A stretch of 64,000 nt of DNA. It comes from Rhodanobacter sp. OK091. Lineage in GTDB: Bacteria; Pseudomonadota; Gammaproteobacteria; Xanthomonadales; Rhodanobacteraceae. The position numbers and the translations under genes are program-made. Under the pieces are notes generated by a model. That model saw only the letters and a list, made by a program, of their open reading frames with translations. It had not been told where the DNA came from and made no database searches. The first letter of the stretch is position 1. Every line of letters begins with the position of its first letter. Below, piece by piece: positions 35,368 through 45,291 of the stretch. The stretch lies in contig NZ_FRCH01000001.1 of NCBI RefSeq assembly GCF_900142825.1, positions 806,001-870,000 of the forward strand, in the 5' to 3' direction.

Positions 35368-37485
35368 TCAGCCGACGCCGACCCGTCGCACATCGATCAC
35401 ATTCGGCAACGCCAGCAGTTTGCCGAGCAGGGTCGACAGCTGCTCGAAGTCGCGCACGCGCAGGGTAAAGCGCATTTCCACCTCGCCGGTATGCGCGAAC
35501 AGCCGACTGGCGGAGACGATAATGTGCGTGCCGGCATTGCTGATCACGCTGGTGACGTCCTTCTGCAAGCCCTTGCGATCGTAGCCGCGCAGCTCGATGT
35601 CGACCTCGTAGGCCTGGCTGGCGGCGCTGCCCCAGCTCACCTCGATCACCCGGTCCGGATCGCGTCGCGCCAGCCTTGCCAGGCTGCCGCAATCGGCACG
35701 GTGCACCGATACGCCACGCCCCTTGGTGATGAAGCCGCGCACCGGATCGCCGGGCAGCGGCTGGCAACAGCGCGCCAGTGTGGTCAGCAGATTGCCGATG
35801 CCCTCGATGCTGAGCGCGCTGTGATCGAGCGTGACCGGCCGCGCAGTCACCGGTGGCGGCGGAGCCGGCGGCTGTGCGGCTTCCTGCACCACGCGCGCGA
35901 TCTGGCCGGGCGTGATCTCGCCCAATGCCAGCGCGATCAGCAACTCGTCGTGGGTCTGCAGGTGGAATTGCGCAGGCAGCTTGGTCACGTCCGCGCCCGA
36001 CAACCCCAGCCGCTTAAGCTCGCGCTCGAACATGCTGTGGCCGACCGTGAGGTTCGCGTCGTGGGCGATCCGGCGAAACCACGCGCGCACCTTGTCCTTC
36101 GCCCGCGAGGTATTGAGATAGCCGTGGTGCGGCGACAGCCAGTCGCGGCTGGGCTCGCCCAGCTTGGTCGTGAGGATTTCCACCCGATCGCCGCTCTGCG
36201 GCTGGAACGTCAGCGGCACGATGCGGCCGTTGACCTTGGCGCCGCGGCAGCGATGGCCGACTTCGGTATGCACCAGATAGGCAAAGTCCAGCACGGTCGA
36301 ACCGCGCGCCAGATCGAACACCTCGCCCTTGGGCGTCAGCAGGTAGACGCGGTCTTCCAGCAGCTCGGTGTGCAACTCGGCGGCCAACGCGCTGTCGTCA
36401 TCGCCGCGCGGCTCCAGCAGCTTGCGCATCCAGGCGATCTTCGCCTCGAACTCGGCATCGCTGCTGCCGCCCTCTTTGTAGCGCCAATGCGCAGCCACGC
36501 CCAGTTCGTTCGCACGATGCATCTCGTGCGTGCGGATCTGCACTTCCAGCGTCTTGCCCTCAGGCCCAAGCACGGCAGTGTGCAGCGACTGATAGCCGTT
36601 CGCCTTGGGCCGCGCGATGTAGTCGTCGAACTCGCCCGGCAGATGCGGCCAGCGCGCATGCACCACGCCCAGCGAGGCGTAGCAGTCGGTGATGTTGTCG
36701 ACCAGCACGCGCACCGCGCGGATGTCGTACATGTCGGAGAAGTCCAGCGACTTGCGCTGCATCTTCTTCCAGATCGAATAGATGTGCTTGGGCCGCCCCG
36801 CCAGCTCGGCATGGATGCCGGCGGCGGCGAGCGAGCGCTGCAACTCGTCCAGCGATTCGCGGATGAAACTCTCGCGATCGCTGCGCCGCTCGTCGAGGAG
36901 CTTGGCGATGCGGCGGTAGGTTTCCGGCTGCAGGAACCGGAACGCCAGGTCTTCCAGCTCCCACTTCAGCTGCCAGATGCCGAGCCGGTTCGCCAGCGGC
37001 GCATGGATGTCGCGGGTCAGCCGCGCCAGCGCGGCAGCCTGCTCCGCCGGCAGCGACGATGCGGCGCGCATGCGCGCCAGCTGCCTCGCCAGCAACACGA
37101 ACACCACCCGCAGGTCGCGCACGATCGCCAGCAACAGGCGGCGCAAGCCTTCGGCCGCGCCTTCCGGCGCCCGCTGCGCATGCAGTGCCCAGACCTGTTC
37201 GGCCGCCTGCTGTCCACCGACCAGCCGCTGCAGTTCCGCCGGCAACTTCGCAGCCTGCGTCTTCCATAGTGCCGGATCGACCCGTGCCAGCTCGAACCAC
37301 AAGGCCGACGCCTGCGTCTGCGCATCGCAGCCGAGCATGCCGAGCAGATCCAGCACGTCGCTGCACTCGGCTTCGGGAACAGGATGCGTCGTGCAAGCCT
37401 GCAATGCCTCGGCCAGCACCGGCGGCAGTGCGCCGGCGCGGTCGCGCCAGTGCTGCAAGCTGGTGGTTTTGACAGGCGAGGTCAT
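35368..37485 (-). CDS. relA: GTP pyrophosphokinase RelA
   Basis: RelA makes (p)ppGpp on ribosomes stalled by uncharged tRNA. In 705 residues: a degenerate hydrolase domain (the HD pair is absent in the region near RLTRDIHAPLANRLGIWQLK), the synthetase domain with SIWKKMQRKSLDFSDMYDIR and the RelA-type EFDDYIARPKANGYQSLHTA, then a TGS domain (VYLLTPKGEVFDLARGSTVL) and a C-terminal ACT domain. A separate SpoT is expected elsewhere. The ATG at 37485 is preferred over a TTG seven codons upstream. Confidence 0.95.
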   Translation of the reverse strand: MTSPVKTTSLQHWRDRAGALPPVLAEALQACTTHPVPEAECSDVLDLLGMLGCDAQTQASALWFELARVDPALWKTQAAKLPAELQRLVGGQQAAEQVWALHAQRAPEGAAEGLRRLLLAIVRDLRVVFVLLARQLARMRAASSLPAEQAAALARLTRDIHAPLANRLGIWQLKWELEDLAFRFLQPETYRRIAKLLDERRSDRESFIRESLDELQRSLAAAGIHAELAGRPKHIYSIWKKMQRKSLDFSDMYDIRAVRVLVDNITDCYASLGVVHARWPHLPGEFDDYIARPKANGYQSLHTAVLGPEGKTLEVQIRTHEMHRANELGVAAHWRYKEGGSSDAEFEAKIAWMRKLLEPRGDDDSALAAELHTELLEDRVYLLTPKGEVFDLARGSTVLDFAYLVHTEVGHRCRGAKVNGRIVPLTFQPQSGDRVEILTTKLGEPSRDWLSPHHGYLNTSRAKDKVRAWFRRIAHDANLTVGHSMFERELKRLGLSGADVTKLPAQFHLQTHDELLIALALGEITPGQIARVVQEAAQPPAPPPPVTARPVTLDHSALSIEGIGNLLTTLARCCQPLPGDPVRGFITKGRGVSVHRADCGSLARLARRDPDRVIEVSWGSAASQAYEVDIELRGYDRKGLQKDVTSVISNAGTHIIVSASRLFAHTGEVEMRFTLRVRDFEQLSTLLGKLLALPNVIDVRRVGVG

Positions 37486-37587
37486 CAGAAACGTGTCCGG
37501 TTGCAAGCGTCCATAGTAGCCGCAGTGCCGCTACATTCTCAGCGCAGACCGCGTGTCGCCGAGCGCGGTTTCGCCGCGCGCTTCCGC

Positions 37588-40500
37588 TCAGTCCAGCGCC
37601 GCCAGCGCCTTGGACAGCCGTTTCGCGGAGACCGGCTCGGCCGTCTTCAGTTCCTGCGCGAACAGCGACACGCGCCATTCCTCGATCAGCCAACGCAGTT
37701 CGGCCAGCGCGGCCGCATCGCCGTCGGCGGCACGGTGCTGCAGGTAGGCGCGCCAGTACGGCATGACCTGCAGCATCCGTTGCTGGTCCTTCGCCGGGTC
37801 CTGGCGCAGCCGCTCGCCGCGCAAGCGCATCGCCTTGAGGTAACGCGGGTAATGCGCCAGCCGTGTCGCCGGCAGTTCGCGCAAAAAGCCCGGCGTCAGC
37901 AGCGCATCGAACTGCTCGCGCAGGTCGTCATAGCTGGCGCGGGCGAAGCCGAGCAGCGGCGGCTGCAGCCAGGGTTTGAGTTCGGCCTGTGCCTCGATGA
38001 TCGGCTCGGCCAGCTTCAGCCGCTCGACGCCGGCGCCGAACAGTTCGCGCGAAAACTGCGTGCGCAGCTTCTCGAACGCTCCGGCGGTACGCACATCCAG
38101 GTCATGCCGTTCGAGCAGGTCGGCGAAGCCGCCTTCGAGCAGATCCTCGCGCAGGCCATCGACCCCACCCAGCGGTGCGTATTTCAGGGCCAGCGCATTG
38201 CCGATCGGCAGGCGCCGGCGCGCCTGTTTCGCGTCGCTGGCCAACGCATTGCGCAGCAATCGCACCACGCCCTGCCGGTGTGCCGCGCGCGCCTCGTCGC
38301 TGCGTTCGAATACGCGCAACGCCACCGTTTCGCCCAGGTCGACCAGCGCAGGGAACGCAGTGAGCCCGCCGTTGGAACGCACCTGTGCGGGGATCTCCTC
38401 GAAGTCCCAGCCGGTCATGTCCTCGCGGGTCAGTTCGATGTCGGTCTTGCGCGAGAACGCCTCGCGCGCCTGGCCCTCCCACTGCCCGCGCAACGCGGCG
38501 AGATCGCGGCCGCTGGCAAGCGTCTTTCCCGGCGCCGATGAAGTATCCCCGTCGTGCAATCGATAACGCATGCGGAAATGCGCTGGCAGTTCGACTGCAG
38601 CAAATTCGGTCGCGGCGATGTCGACGCCGGTGGCCCGTCTGAGGAACGTCGCCAACGCCTTCGCCAGCGGCTCGTCGCGCGGCGCTTCGGCCTCGACGAA
38701 GGCGCGGGCGAAATCCGGCGCCGGTACGAAGTTGCGGCGCAGTGCCTTGGGCAGGCCGCGGATCAGTTCGGCCACCTTCTCGCCCAGCAAGCCGGGCACC
38801 AGCCATTCGCAGCGAGCGGCGGGGAGCGCGTTCAACATCGCCAACGGCAGATGCAAGGTCACGCCGTCGGCCTCGTCTCCGGGTACGAAGCGGTATTCCA
38901 GCCGGTAGCGTTGTGGTGGGATCTCCAACGATGCTGGAAACGCCTTGGCATCCAGCCCCGCGCCGCCGACCATCACATCGCCCAGCGACCAGCGCAGCGC
39001 CGCCTGCTCTGCCGGCCGCGCCTTGCGGTACCACGCGTCCAACGCACGGCTGCTGGCGATCTCTTCGGGCAACTTGCCTTCGAAGAACGCGACCAGATCG
39101 TCCTCATGACGGATCAGTCCTTCGCGACGCTGCTTCGCCTCGATGCCGAGCGCCTCTTCCAGCACACGTTGGTTCGCCCGCACGAAATCGGCCCTGCTAT
39201 CGATGTCGCCACGGGTCAGCGCCTCGCGCAGGAAGATGGCGTGCGCCAGCGCCGGATCCTGCTGCTGGAAAGTGACCGGCCGCTTTTCCACCAGCACCAG
39301 GCCGAACAGGCTGACCTGCTCGTACGCAACCACGCAGCCGCGCTTCTTCGACCAGTGCGCATCGCGGCAACTCATGCGCAGGAGGTGCGCCGCCTGCTGC
39401 TCGATCCACAGCGGCTCCACCCGGGCGTTCATCATGCCCCATACGCGTCCACCCACATCGAGGATCTGCGCGGAGAAGATCCAGTTCGGCGGCACCTTCG
39501 CCAGCGCCGAGCCGGGGAAGACCTGGAACTTGCGCTCGCGCGTGCTCTGGTACACGCCCTTTTCGTCCTTGCGGCCGACCTGGGTCGGCAGGCCGGCGAG
39601 CAGGGCGCGGTGTACCGATTCGTAGAGACGATCGGTCTCGCTGCCGCCCCCTCTCCCCGCTGGTAGCCGAAGGGAGTCCCCTTGCGGGAGAAGGAGGGTC
39701 GGGGTGAGGGGTGGGTGCTCGCGGGAATGCGCAAGCGAAGCGCGCTTGTTCTTCTCGCTGCTTCGCGAGGTTGACCCCTCACCCCAGCCCTCTCCCCGCA
39801 GGGGAGAGGGGGAAAGAGCGTCAAGCTTCCAGCCCAGCTCCGCCACCACCAGCAGCAACTGCCTATGCAGCTCGCGCCACTCGCGCATGCGCATGAAGCT
39901 GAGGAAATGCCGCGAACACCAGTCGCGCAGTTTCGACTGGGTCAGCTCCTCGTGGGCGTCGTGGTAGGCATGCCACAGGTTCAGCACGCCGACGAAATCG
40001 GATTTCGGATCGGTGAACGCGGCATGCGCCGCGTCGGCCTGCTGGCGCGCATCCGACGGACGCTCGCGCGGATCCTGGATGCTGAGGAACGACACGATGG
40101 TGAGCAGCTCGCGCAGCGAGTGCAGCTTCTCGCCCTCGACCAGCATGCGTGCCAGCTGCACATCGATCGGCAGTCGCGCCAGCGTGCGGCCGATCGCGGT
40201 GAGCTTGCGCCCATCGTCGATCGCGGAAATCTCGGCGAGACGTCGGTAGCCATCCGCCACCACGCGCGGGTCCGGCGCCTCCAGAAACGGGAACGCTTCC
40301 ACGTCACCCAGCTGCAGCGCCAGCATGCGCAGGATCACGTTGGCCAGCGACGAACGCAGCAGTTCCGGATCGGTGAACGCGGCACGACCGGCGAAGTCGG
40401 CTTCGTCGTAAAGGCGATAGCAGATACCCGGCCCGACTCTGCCGCAACGGCCTTTGCGCTGATCGGCCGCGGCCTGCGAAATCGGCTCCACATGCAGCCG

Positions 40501-41682
40501 CTCGAGCTGGCTGCGCTGGCTGTAGCGCTTCACCCGTGCGGTGCCGGTGTCGATCACATAGCGGATGCGCGGCACGGTAAGCGAGGTCTCGGCGACGTTA
40601 GTGGCCAGCACCACGCGGCGCTTGATGCCGGGTTTGAACACACGATCCTGGTCGCCGGCGGAGAGCCGCGCATACAGGGGCATGATCTCGGTCTCGCGGT
40701 ATTGCCGGCGCGACAGCAGCTGGTGCGCATCGCGAATCTCGCGCTCGCCGGGCAGGAAGATCAGCACATCGCCGCGCGGATCGTCGTGGCTGATTTCATC
40801 GAGCACGGCAGCGATGTGTTCGGCGCTACCTTGCTGCATGTCCTTGCTGCGTCCCTGCCGCGCGGCGATTTCGTCCAGCGAACGCCAGCGCAGCTCTACC
40901 GGATACGCGCGCCCTTCCACTTCCACCACGGGCGCGCCGTCGAAATGCTCGGCGAAGCGCGCGGTGTCGATCGTGGCCGAGGTGACGATGATCTTCAGCT
41001 CGGGCCGCTTCGACGCCAGCTGTTTCAGGTAGCCCAGCAGGAAGTCGATGTTGAGGCTGCGCTCGTGCGCCTCATCGATGATGATGGTGTCGTAGGCGCT
41101 CAGCCATGGGTCACCCTGTGTCTCGGCCAGCAGGATGCCGTCGGTCATGAACTTGATCAGGCTGCGCTCGGATACCTGATCGCTGAAACGGACCTGGAAG
41201 CCGACGATGTCGCCGACCTGCGTACCCAGCTCCTCGGCCACGCGACGGGCGACCGAGCGCGCGGCCAGCCGGCGCGGCTGAGTGCACCCGATCATGCCCG
41301 CCTCGCCGCGACCGGCGGCCAGACACAGCTTGGGCAACTGGGTGGTCTTGCCCGAGCCGGTCTCGCCGGCGATCACCACCACTTGATGCTCGCGGATCAG
41401 CTTGACGATGTCCTCGCCGCGCGCACTGATCGGCAGTGATTCATCCAGGCTGATCGCCGGCTTCGCCGCGACGCGGGCGCAGCGCTTCGCCGCCGAGCGC
41501 TCGATATCCGCGCGCAATACCGCCAGCTTGTTCTCGTCCGGCCGGCGCGACAGCGCACGCCAGCGGCCCAGCAGGCGACCGAAATCGCGACTGGAAACCT
41601 TATCCAGCTGCCTGCGCAGATGGCGCAGGCCCGGATCGGCGGAGGAGTCGGGTGGGCGAATGTCGTTCATCGGACCGCACAT
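37588..41682 (-). CDS. hrpA: ATP-dependent RNA helicase HrpA carrying an in-frame repeat insertion
   Basis: A DEAH-box RNA helicase of 1364 residues. Walker A is [14 protein letters not shown], the DEAH box is [20 protein letters not shown], and motif VI is [21 protein letters not shown]2 and the long DUF3418 C-terminal region follow. Between [10 protein letters not shown] and [14 protein letters not shown] there are about 56 extra residues ([13 protein letters not shown] and similar) encoded by a palindromic repeat doublet at 39647-39810; the frame is kept. HrpA in E. coli acts in mRNA processing and ribosome rescue. The start may be the ATG at 41670. Confidence 0.94.
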   Translation of the reverse strand: MCGPMNDIRPPDSSADPGLRHLRRQLDKVSSRDFGRLLGRWRALSRRPDENKLAVLRADIERSAAKRCARVAAKPAISLDESLPISARGEDIVKLIREHQVVVIAGETGSGKTTQLPKLCLAAGRGEAGMIGCTQPRRLAARSVARRVAEELGTQVGDIVGFQVRFSDQVSERSLIKFMTDGILLAETQGDPWLSAYDTIIIDEAHERSLNIDFLLGYLKQLASKRPELKIIVTSATIDTARFAEHFDGAPVVEVEGRAYPVELRWRSLDEIAARQGRSKDMQQGSAEHIAAVLDEISHDDPRGDVLIFLPGEREIRDAHQLLSRRQYRETEIMPLYARLSAGDQDRVFKPGIKRRVVLATNVAETSLTVPRIRYVIDTGTARVKRYSQRSQLERLHVEPISQAAADQRKGRCGRVGPGICYRLYDEADFAGRAAFTDPELLRSSLANVILRMLALQLGDVEAFPFLEAPDPRVVADGYRRLAEISAIDDGRKLTAIGRTLARLPIDVQLARMLVEGEKLHSLRELLTIVSFLSIQDPRERPSDARQQADAAHAAFTDPKSDFVGVLNLWHAYHDAHEELTQSKLRDWCSRHFLSFMRMREWRELHRQLLLVVAELGWKLDALSPSPLRGEGWGEGSTSRSSEKNKRASLAHSREHPPLTPTLLLPQGDSLRLPAGRGGGSETDRLYESVHRALLAGLPTQVGRKDEKGVYQSTRERKFQVFPGSALAKVPPNWIFSAQILDVGGRVWGMMNARVEPLWIEQQAAHLLRMSCRDAHWSKKRGCVVAYEQVSLFGLVLVEKRPVTFQQQDPALAHAIFLREALTRGDIDSRADFVRANQRVLEEALGIEAKQRREGLIRHEDDLVAFFEGKLPEEIASSRALDAWYRKARPAEQAALRWSLGDVMVGGAGLDAKAFPASLEIPPQRYRLEYRFVPGDEADGVTLHLPLAMLNALPAARCEWLVPGLLGEKVAELIRGLPKALRRNFVPAPDFARAFVEAEAPRDEPLAKALATFLRRATGVDIAATEFAAVELPAHFRMRYRLHDGDTSSAPGKTLASGRDLAALRGQWEGQAREAFSRKTDIELTREDMTGWDFEEIPAQVRSNGGLTAFPALVDLGETVALRVFERSDEARAAHRQGVVRLLRNALASDAKQARRRLPIGNALALKYAPLGGVDGLREDLLEGGFADLLERHDLDVRTAGAFEKLRTQFSRELFGAGVERLKLAEPIIEAQAELKPWLQPPLLGFARASYDDLREQFDALLTPGFLRELPATRLAHYPRYLKAMRLRGERLRQDPAKDQQRMLQVMPYWRAYLQHRAADGDAAALAELRWLIEEWRVSLFAQELKTAEPVSAKRLSKALAALD
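39647..39810. repeat. inverted repeat doublet inside hrpA
   Basis: The left unit (39647-39711) runs CCCCCTCTCCCC to GGGTCGGGGTGAGGGG with an expanded internal loop; the right unit (39775-39810) reads CCCCTCACCCCAGCCCTCTC, then CCCGCAGGGGAGAGGG. They face inward across a spacer that opens TGGGTGCTCGCG. The whole insertion is about 168 bases, a multiple of three, and reads through as Pro/Gly/Arg-rich protein in hrpA. Confidence 0.85.
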
Positions 41683-41701
41683 GATAGCCGCTGGCGACTT
41701 G

Positions 41702-41738
41702 ATAGCCTCCGGCTATCGACAACATCGGAAGGATTCAT
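41702..41738 (+). promoter_or_regulatory. candidate OxyR operator upstream of dps
   Basis: ATAG-N7-CTAT-N7-ATCG-N7-TCAT at 41702-41738 keeps the exact spacing of the OxyR consensus ATAG-N7-CTAT-N7-ATAG-N7-CTAT, with 13 of 16 defined bases matching and the first dyad perfect. It ends 64 bases before the dps start. OxyR control of dps is established in E. coli; no oxyR gene is in this window. Confidence 0.5.
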
Positions 41739-41802
41739 TTCCACGCCAGCGGTCGGGCCGTTACTGTCCGTCCATCACATCCCCACCCGGAAGGAGCAGC
41801 AC

Positions 41803-42270
41803 ATGGCCATTTCCATCGGTATCGCCAGAAAGGATCGCGAGGCGGTCGCCAAGCATCTGTCCAAGCTGCTGGCCGACACCTATTCGCTGTACCTGAAAAC
41901 GCACAGCTTCCATTGGAACGTCACCGGCCCGCAGTTCAACAGTCTGCATGCCATGTTCGAGACCCAGTACAACGAACTGTGGCTGGCCGCCGACGAAGTG
42001 GCCGAGCGCATCCGCACGCTGGATGTGTTCGCTCCCGGCTCCTACAGCCAGTTCGGCAAGCTCACCTCGATCAAGGAGGAAGCCGGCGTGCCGGAGTGGA
42101 AAGAGATGGTGAACCAGCTGGTCGAGGGCCACGAGATCGCCGCCCACACCGCCCGCGCCACCATCAAGGCCGCCGATGCCGTGGGCGACGAAGGCACCGC
42201 CGACATGGTCACCGGGCGGTTGAAGGAACACGAGAAGACGGCGTGGATGCTGCGCTCGCTGCTGAGGTAG
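41803..42270 (+). CDS. dps: Dps-family DNA starvation/oxidative stress protein
   Basis: A 155-residue ferritin-like Dps protein. The inter-subunit ferroxidase residues are visible in [20 protein letters not shown] (His and His), then [20 protein letters not shown] with Asp/Glu. It would form a 12-mer cage that oxidises Fe(II) with peroxide and protects DNA. The N-terminus [19 protein letters not shown] is short and not very basic, so DNA binding may be weak. AAGGAG precedes the ATG at 41803, and an OxyR-like site lies upstream. Confidence 0.95.
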   Translation: MAISIGIARKDREAVAKHLSKLLADTYSLYLKTHSFHWNVTGPQFNSLHAMFETQYNELWLAADEVAERIRTLDVFAPGSYSQFGKLTSIKEEAGVPEWKEMVNQLVEGHEIAAHTARATIKAADAVGDEGTADMVTGRLKEHEKTAWMLRSLLR

Positions 42271-42281
42271 GCGCGCCCGGA

Positions 42282-42326
42282 GCCCCGCGAAATCAGACGG
42301 CAGGATCGCCATGCGGGGCCGCTTTT
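42282..42326 (+). terminator. possible terminator after dps
   Basis: GCCCCGC (42282-42288) can pair with GCGGGGC (42313-42319), followed by CGCTTTT. The 24-base loop makes it weak, but its position just after the dps stop fits a terminator. Confidence 0.35.
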
Positions 42327-42504
42327 CGTGCTTCGTGACCATGCGGTGACCGGAGCACCTGGACGGTTGCGGGAAGTCGAATCTCCCAGCGGGGCTGACC
42401 TTGCGCTGACCGCGGCGGACGATCCTTGTTGAGCCTACTGCCATGCATTGGTTAAGCTCCTCAGGCTTCACCGCCTGTTGCGCAGGCTTCCTCCGGGGAT
42501 TTTT

Positions 42505-45132
42505 TTGAGCGCCACCGCAACAAACCACAACAGTCGGTATCCACTGCTCACCGCGATCTTGCTCGCCCTGGTCGTGGCCGCAATGAATATCGGGCTGTGG
42601 TGGTGGGGCAACCTGCCACATGGTCCGGAAGACTGGCACGGCAAGATCGGCGGCTTCGCGTTCTCGGCGTTCCAGCGCTACCAGGACCCGATCAAGCAGG
42701 ACTATCCCAGCGACGACGAGATCGACCGCGATCTCAAACTGATCGCGAAATACTCCGATCACATCCGCACCTATTCGATGCAGGTCAATCCGCAGACCTA
42801 CCGGCTGGCCGAAAAGAATGGCCTGGACGTGCTGGCCGGTGCCGAGATCAGTCGCCGGATGGAGAACAACGAGAAGGAGATCGACACGCTGATCGCGATG
42901 GCGCGTCATTTCCCCGGATCGATCAAGCGGGTGATCGTCGGCAACGAGGTGCTGTTCCGCGGCGAACTCACGCCCGAGCAGATGATGGTCTACCTCGATC
43001 GCGTGCGCGCCGCCATACACCAGCCGGTGTCGATCGCCGAGCCTGACTACATCTGGCTCAAGTATCCCGAGCTGGCCGACCATGTCGACTTCGTCACCAT
43101 CCATATCTTTCCGTTCTGGAATGGCATACCTGCAGTAACGAATGCCCTCGACCCAACACAACGCAGTCCAGCGTTGAACGCAGCACTCGGCTCATACCAG
43201 GCACTGCAGCAGCGCTTTCCCTACAAGCACATCGTGGTCGGCGAGATCGGCTGGCCGTCCAACGGCGACCGCCACGAGCATGCCGATCCGTCGATATCGA
43301 ACGAGGCGATCTTTATCCGCGATTGGCTGCTCGCGGCGAAGCAGCGCAACATCGATTACTACCTGATGGAAGCGTTCGACCAGCCGTGGAAGGAGCAACT
43401 GTCGGGTCGCACCGAAGCGTACTGGGGCACCTTCAACGCCGATCGCCAGCCGAAATTTCCGCTCACCGGTCCGGTAACGGAAGACACCGCCTGGCCGTGG
43501 AAAGCCATCGCAGCGAGCCTGCTGGCGCTGTTGCCGATGATCTTCTTCGCCCGCCGCTTCAGCCGCTTCAAGCTGATGGGACGGCTGTTCTTCTGCATGC
43601 TGATCCAGCTCGCCTGCGGCCTGATCACCTGGTCGGCCACGCTGCCGTTCAATTTCTACCTGAGCTGGATCGACTGGACCATGCTGGTGCTGCTGTTCCC
43701 GGCCCAGATCGCGATCCTGGCGATCCTGCTGATCAACGGCTTCGAGTTCACCGAGGTGCTGTGGCGGCGCGACTGGATGCGCCACGCCGGCATGCTCACG
43801 CCCGATCCGCCGGAGAAGCAGCCGTTCGTGTCGATCCATCTGGCCTGCTACAACGAGCCGCCGGAGATGGTGATCATCACGCTCGATTCGCTGGCGGCGC
43901 TCGACTACGCCAATTTCGAAGTGCTGGTGATCGACAACAACACCAAGGATCCGGCGGTGTGGAAGCCGGTGCAGGCGTATTGCGAACAGTTGGGCAAGCG
44001 CTTCCGCTTTTTCCACCTGGAACCGTGGCCCGGCTACAAGGCCGGCGCGCTGAACTTCGGCCTGAAGGAAACCGACCCGCAGGCCGACGTGGTGGCGGTG
44101 ATCGATGCCGACTACGAAGTACGCGCCGATTGGCTGGCCGCCCTCACCGGCTACTTCCACGACCCCAAAGTGGCCGTGGTGCAGTGCCCGCAGGCGCATC
44201 GCGAGTTCGAGCACAATGCATTCCGGCGGATGACCGCATGGGAATACGACGGCTTCTTCCGCATCGGCATGCATCATCGCAACGAGCGCAACGCGATCAT
44301 CCAGCACGGCACCATGACGATGGTCCGGCGTACCGCACTGGAAGGTACCGGCGGCTGGTCGGAATGGACGATCTGCGAGGATGCCGAGCTGGGCCTACGC
44401 CTGATGCACTCCGGCTATGAGCTGGTCTACGTCGATGAACTGATGGGCAAGGGCCTGACCCCGGCCGACTTCAAGGCATACAAGAGCCAGCGTTACCGCT
44501 GGGCGTTCGGCGCGATGCAGATCCTCAAGGGCCGTTGGAGCTGGATGACCCAGAAGGGTCCGCTCAGCGCCGGCCAGCGCTTCCACTTCCTCACCGGCTG
44601 GTTCAGCTGGTTCGCCGATGCGCTGCATCTGATCTTCACGTTGATGGCGCTGTTCTGGACCGCCGGCATGGTGGCCTATCCGCAGTACTTCAGTCTGCCG
44701 ATGCAGCTGTTCCTGATCCCGGTGATCGGCTTCTTCTTCGCCAAAGCGATCTTCGGCATCGTGCTGTACCGCGCACGCGTACCGTGCAGCTGGTACGACA
44801 CGCTGATGGCGTCGCTGGCCAGCATGGGCCTGTCGCATGCGATCGCCCGCGGCATCCTGCACGGCCTGACCCGCGAGAAGACGTCGTTCGTGGTCACCGC
44901 CAAGAGCCGGCGCCTGGGCGGCAGCAACTTCGCCGCATTCGCGCCGGTGCGCGAAGAGCTGCTGATGGCCGTGGCACTGATGCTGTGCATCGTCGGCATG
45001 GCGTTGAGCTACGGCACGCACTACATCGAGGGCACCTTGTGGATGTTCATCCTCGCTGCGCAGTCGATTCCCTATGTATCGGCGGTGATCGGCGCGTGGA
45101 TTGCCCACAAGGCGGGCGACAAGGCGGGCTGA
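42505..45132 (+). CDS. GH17-GT2 fusion, putative cyclic beta-glucan synthase (NdvB-like)
   Basis: An 875-residue membrane protein joining a periplasmic GH17 domain to a GT2 synthase. GH17 signatures: acid/base in RVIVGNEVLFRGE and nucleophile in HIVVGEIGWPSNG. GT2 signatures: VIDADYEV (DxD-like), EDAELGLRL and QRYRWAFGAMQ. At least seven membrane segments surround the GT2 core. The build matches proteobacterial NdvB-type proteins that make or remodel beta-1,3/1,6-glucans, with UDP-glucose as donor. The start is probably TTG at 42505; a TTG at 42448 would add an unlikely basic leader. Confidence 0.85.
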   Translation: MSATATNHNSRYPLLTAILLALVVAAMNIGLWWWGNLPHGPEDWHGKIGGFAFSAFQRYQDPIKQDYPSDDEIDRDLKLIAKYSDHIRTYSMQVNPQTYRLAEKNGLDVLAGAEISRRMENNEKEIDTLIAMARHFPGSIKRVIVGNEVLFRGELTPEQMMVYLDRVRAAIHQPVSIAEPDYIWLKYPELADHVDFVTIHIFPFWNGIPAVTNALDPTQRSPALNAALGSYQALQQRFPYKHIVVGEIGWPSNGDRHEHADPSISNEAIFIRDWLLAAKQRNIDYYLMEAFDQPWKEQLSGRTEAYWGTFNADRQPKFPLTGPVTEDTAWPWKAIAASLLALLPMIFFARRFSRFKLMGRLFFCMLIQLACGLITWSATLPFNFYLSWIDWTMLVLLFPAQIAILAILLINGFEFTEVLWRRDWMRHAGMLTPDPPEKQPFVSIHLACYNEPPEMVIITLDSLAALDYANFEVLVIDNNTKDPAVWKPVQAYCEQLGKRFRFFHLEPWPGYKAGALNFGLKETDPQADVVAVIDADYEVRADWLAALTGYFHDPKVAVVQCPQAHREFEHNAFRRMTAWEYDGFFRIGMHHRNERNAIIQHGTMTMVRRTALEGTGGWSEWTICEDAELGLRLMHSGYELVYVDELMGKGLTPADFKAYKSQRYRWAFGAMQILKGRWSWMTQKGPLSAGQRFHFLTGWFSWFADALHLIFTLMALFWTAGMVAYPQYFSLPMQLFLIPVIGFFFAKAIFGIVLYRARVPCSWYDTLMASLASMGLSHAIARGILHGLTREKTSFVVTAKSRRLGGSNFAAFAPVREELLMAVALMLCIVGMALSYGTHYIEGTLWMFILAAQSIPYVSAVIGAWIAHKAGDKAG

Positions 45133-45153
45133 TGTCGCCTCGGCGACATCAGC
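45128..45153. other. perfect 12-bp hairpin spanning the stop codon of the glucan synthase gene
   Basis: GCTGATGTCGCC-TC-GGCGACATCAGC is a perfect stem with a two-base loop and includes the TGA stop (45130-45132). There is no T tract. It may protect the 3' end of the message or cause Rho-assisted pausing. Confidence 0.45.
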
Positions 45154-45291
45154 AAATCAAGCATGACGCTCTGGCTCTGACTCCGAGGTTCTGATACCGA
45201 GGTAACCAGCCGCGTTCATACCCAGCCAACATCGACTTGGGTAAGCTGCCCTCACCCCGTGAAGCCCCCCGCAAGGACGGAACCCCCACGC

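Noticed and set aside
39640..39820. Frameshift or split of hrpA into two genes at the low-complexity stretch
   Set aside because: The reading frame continues unbroken on both sides with helicase motifs upstream and DUF3418 downstream; the stretch is an in-frame repeat insertion.
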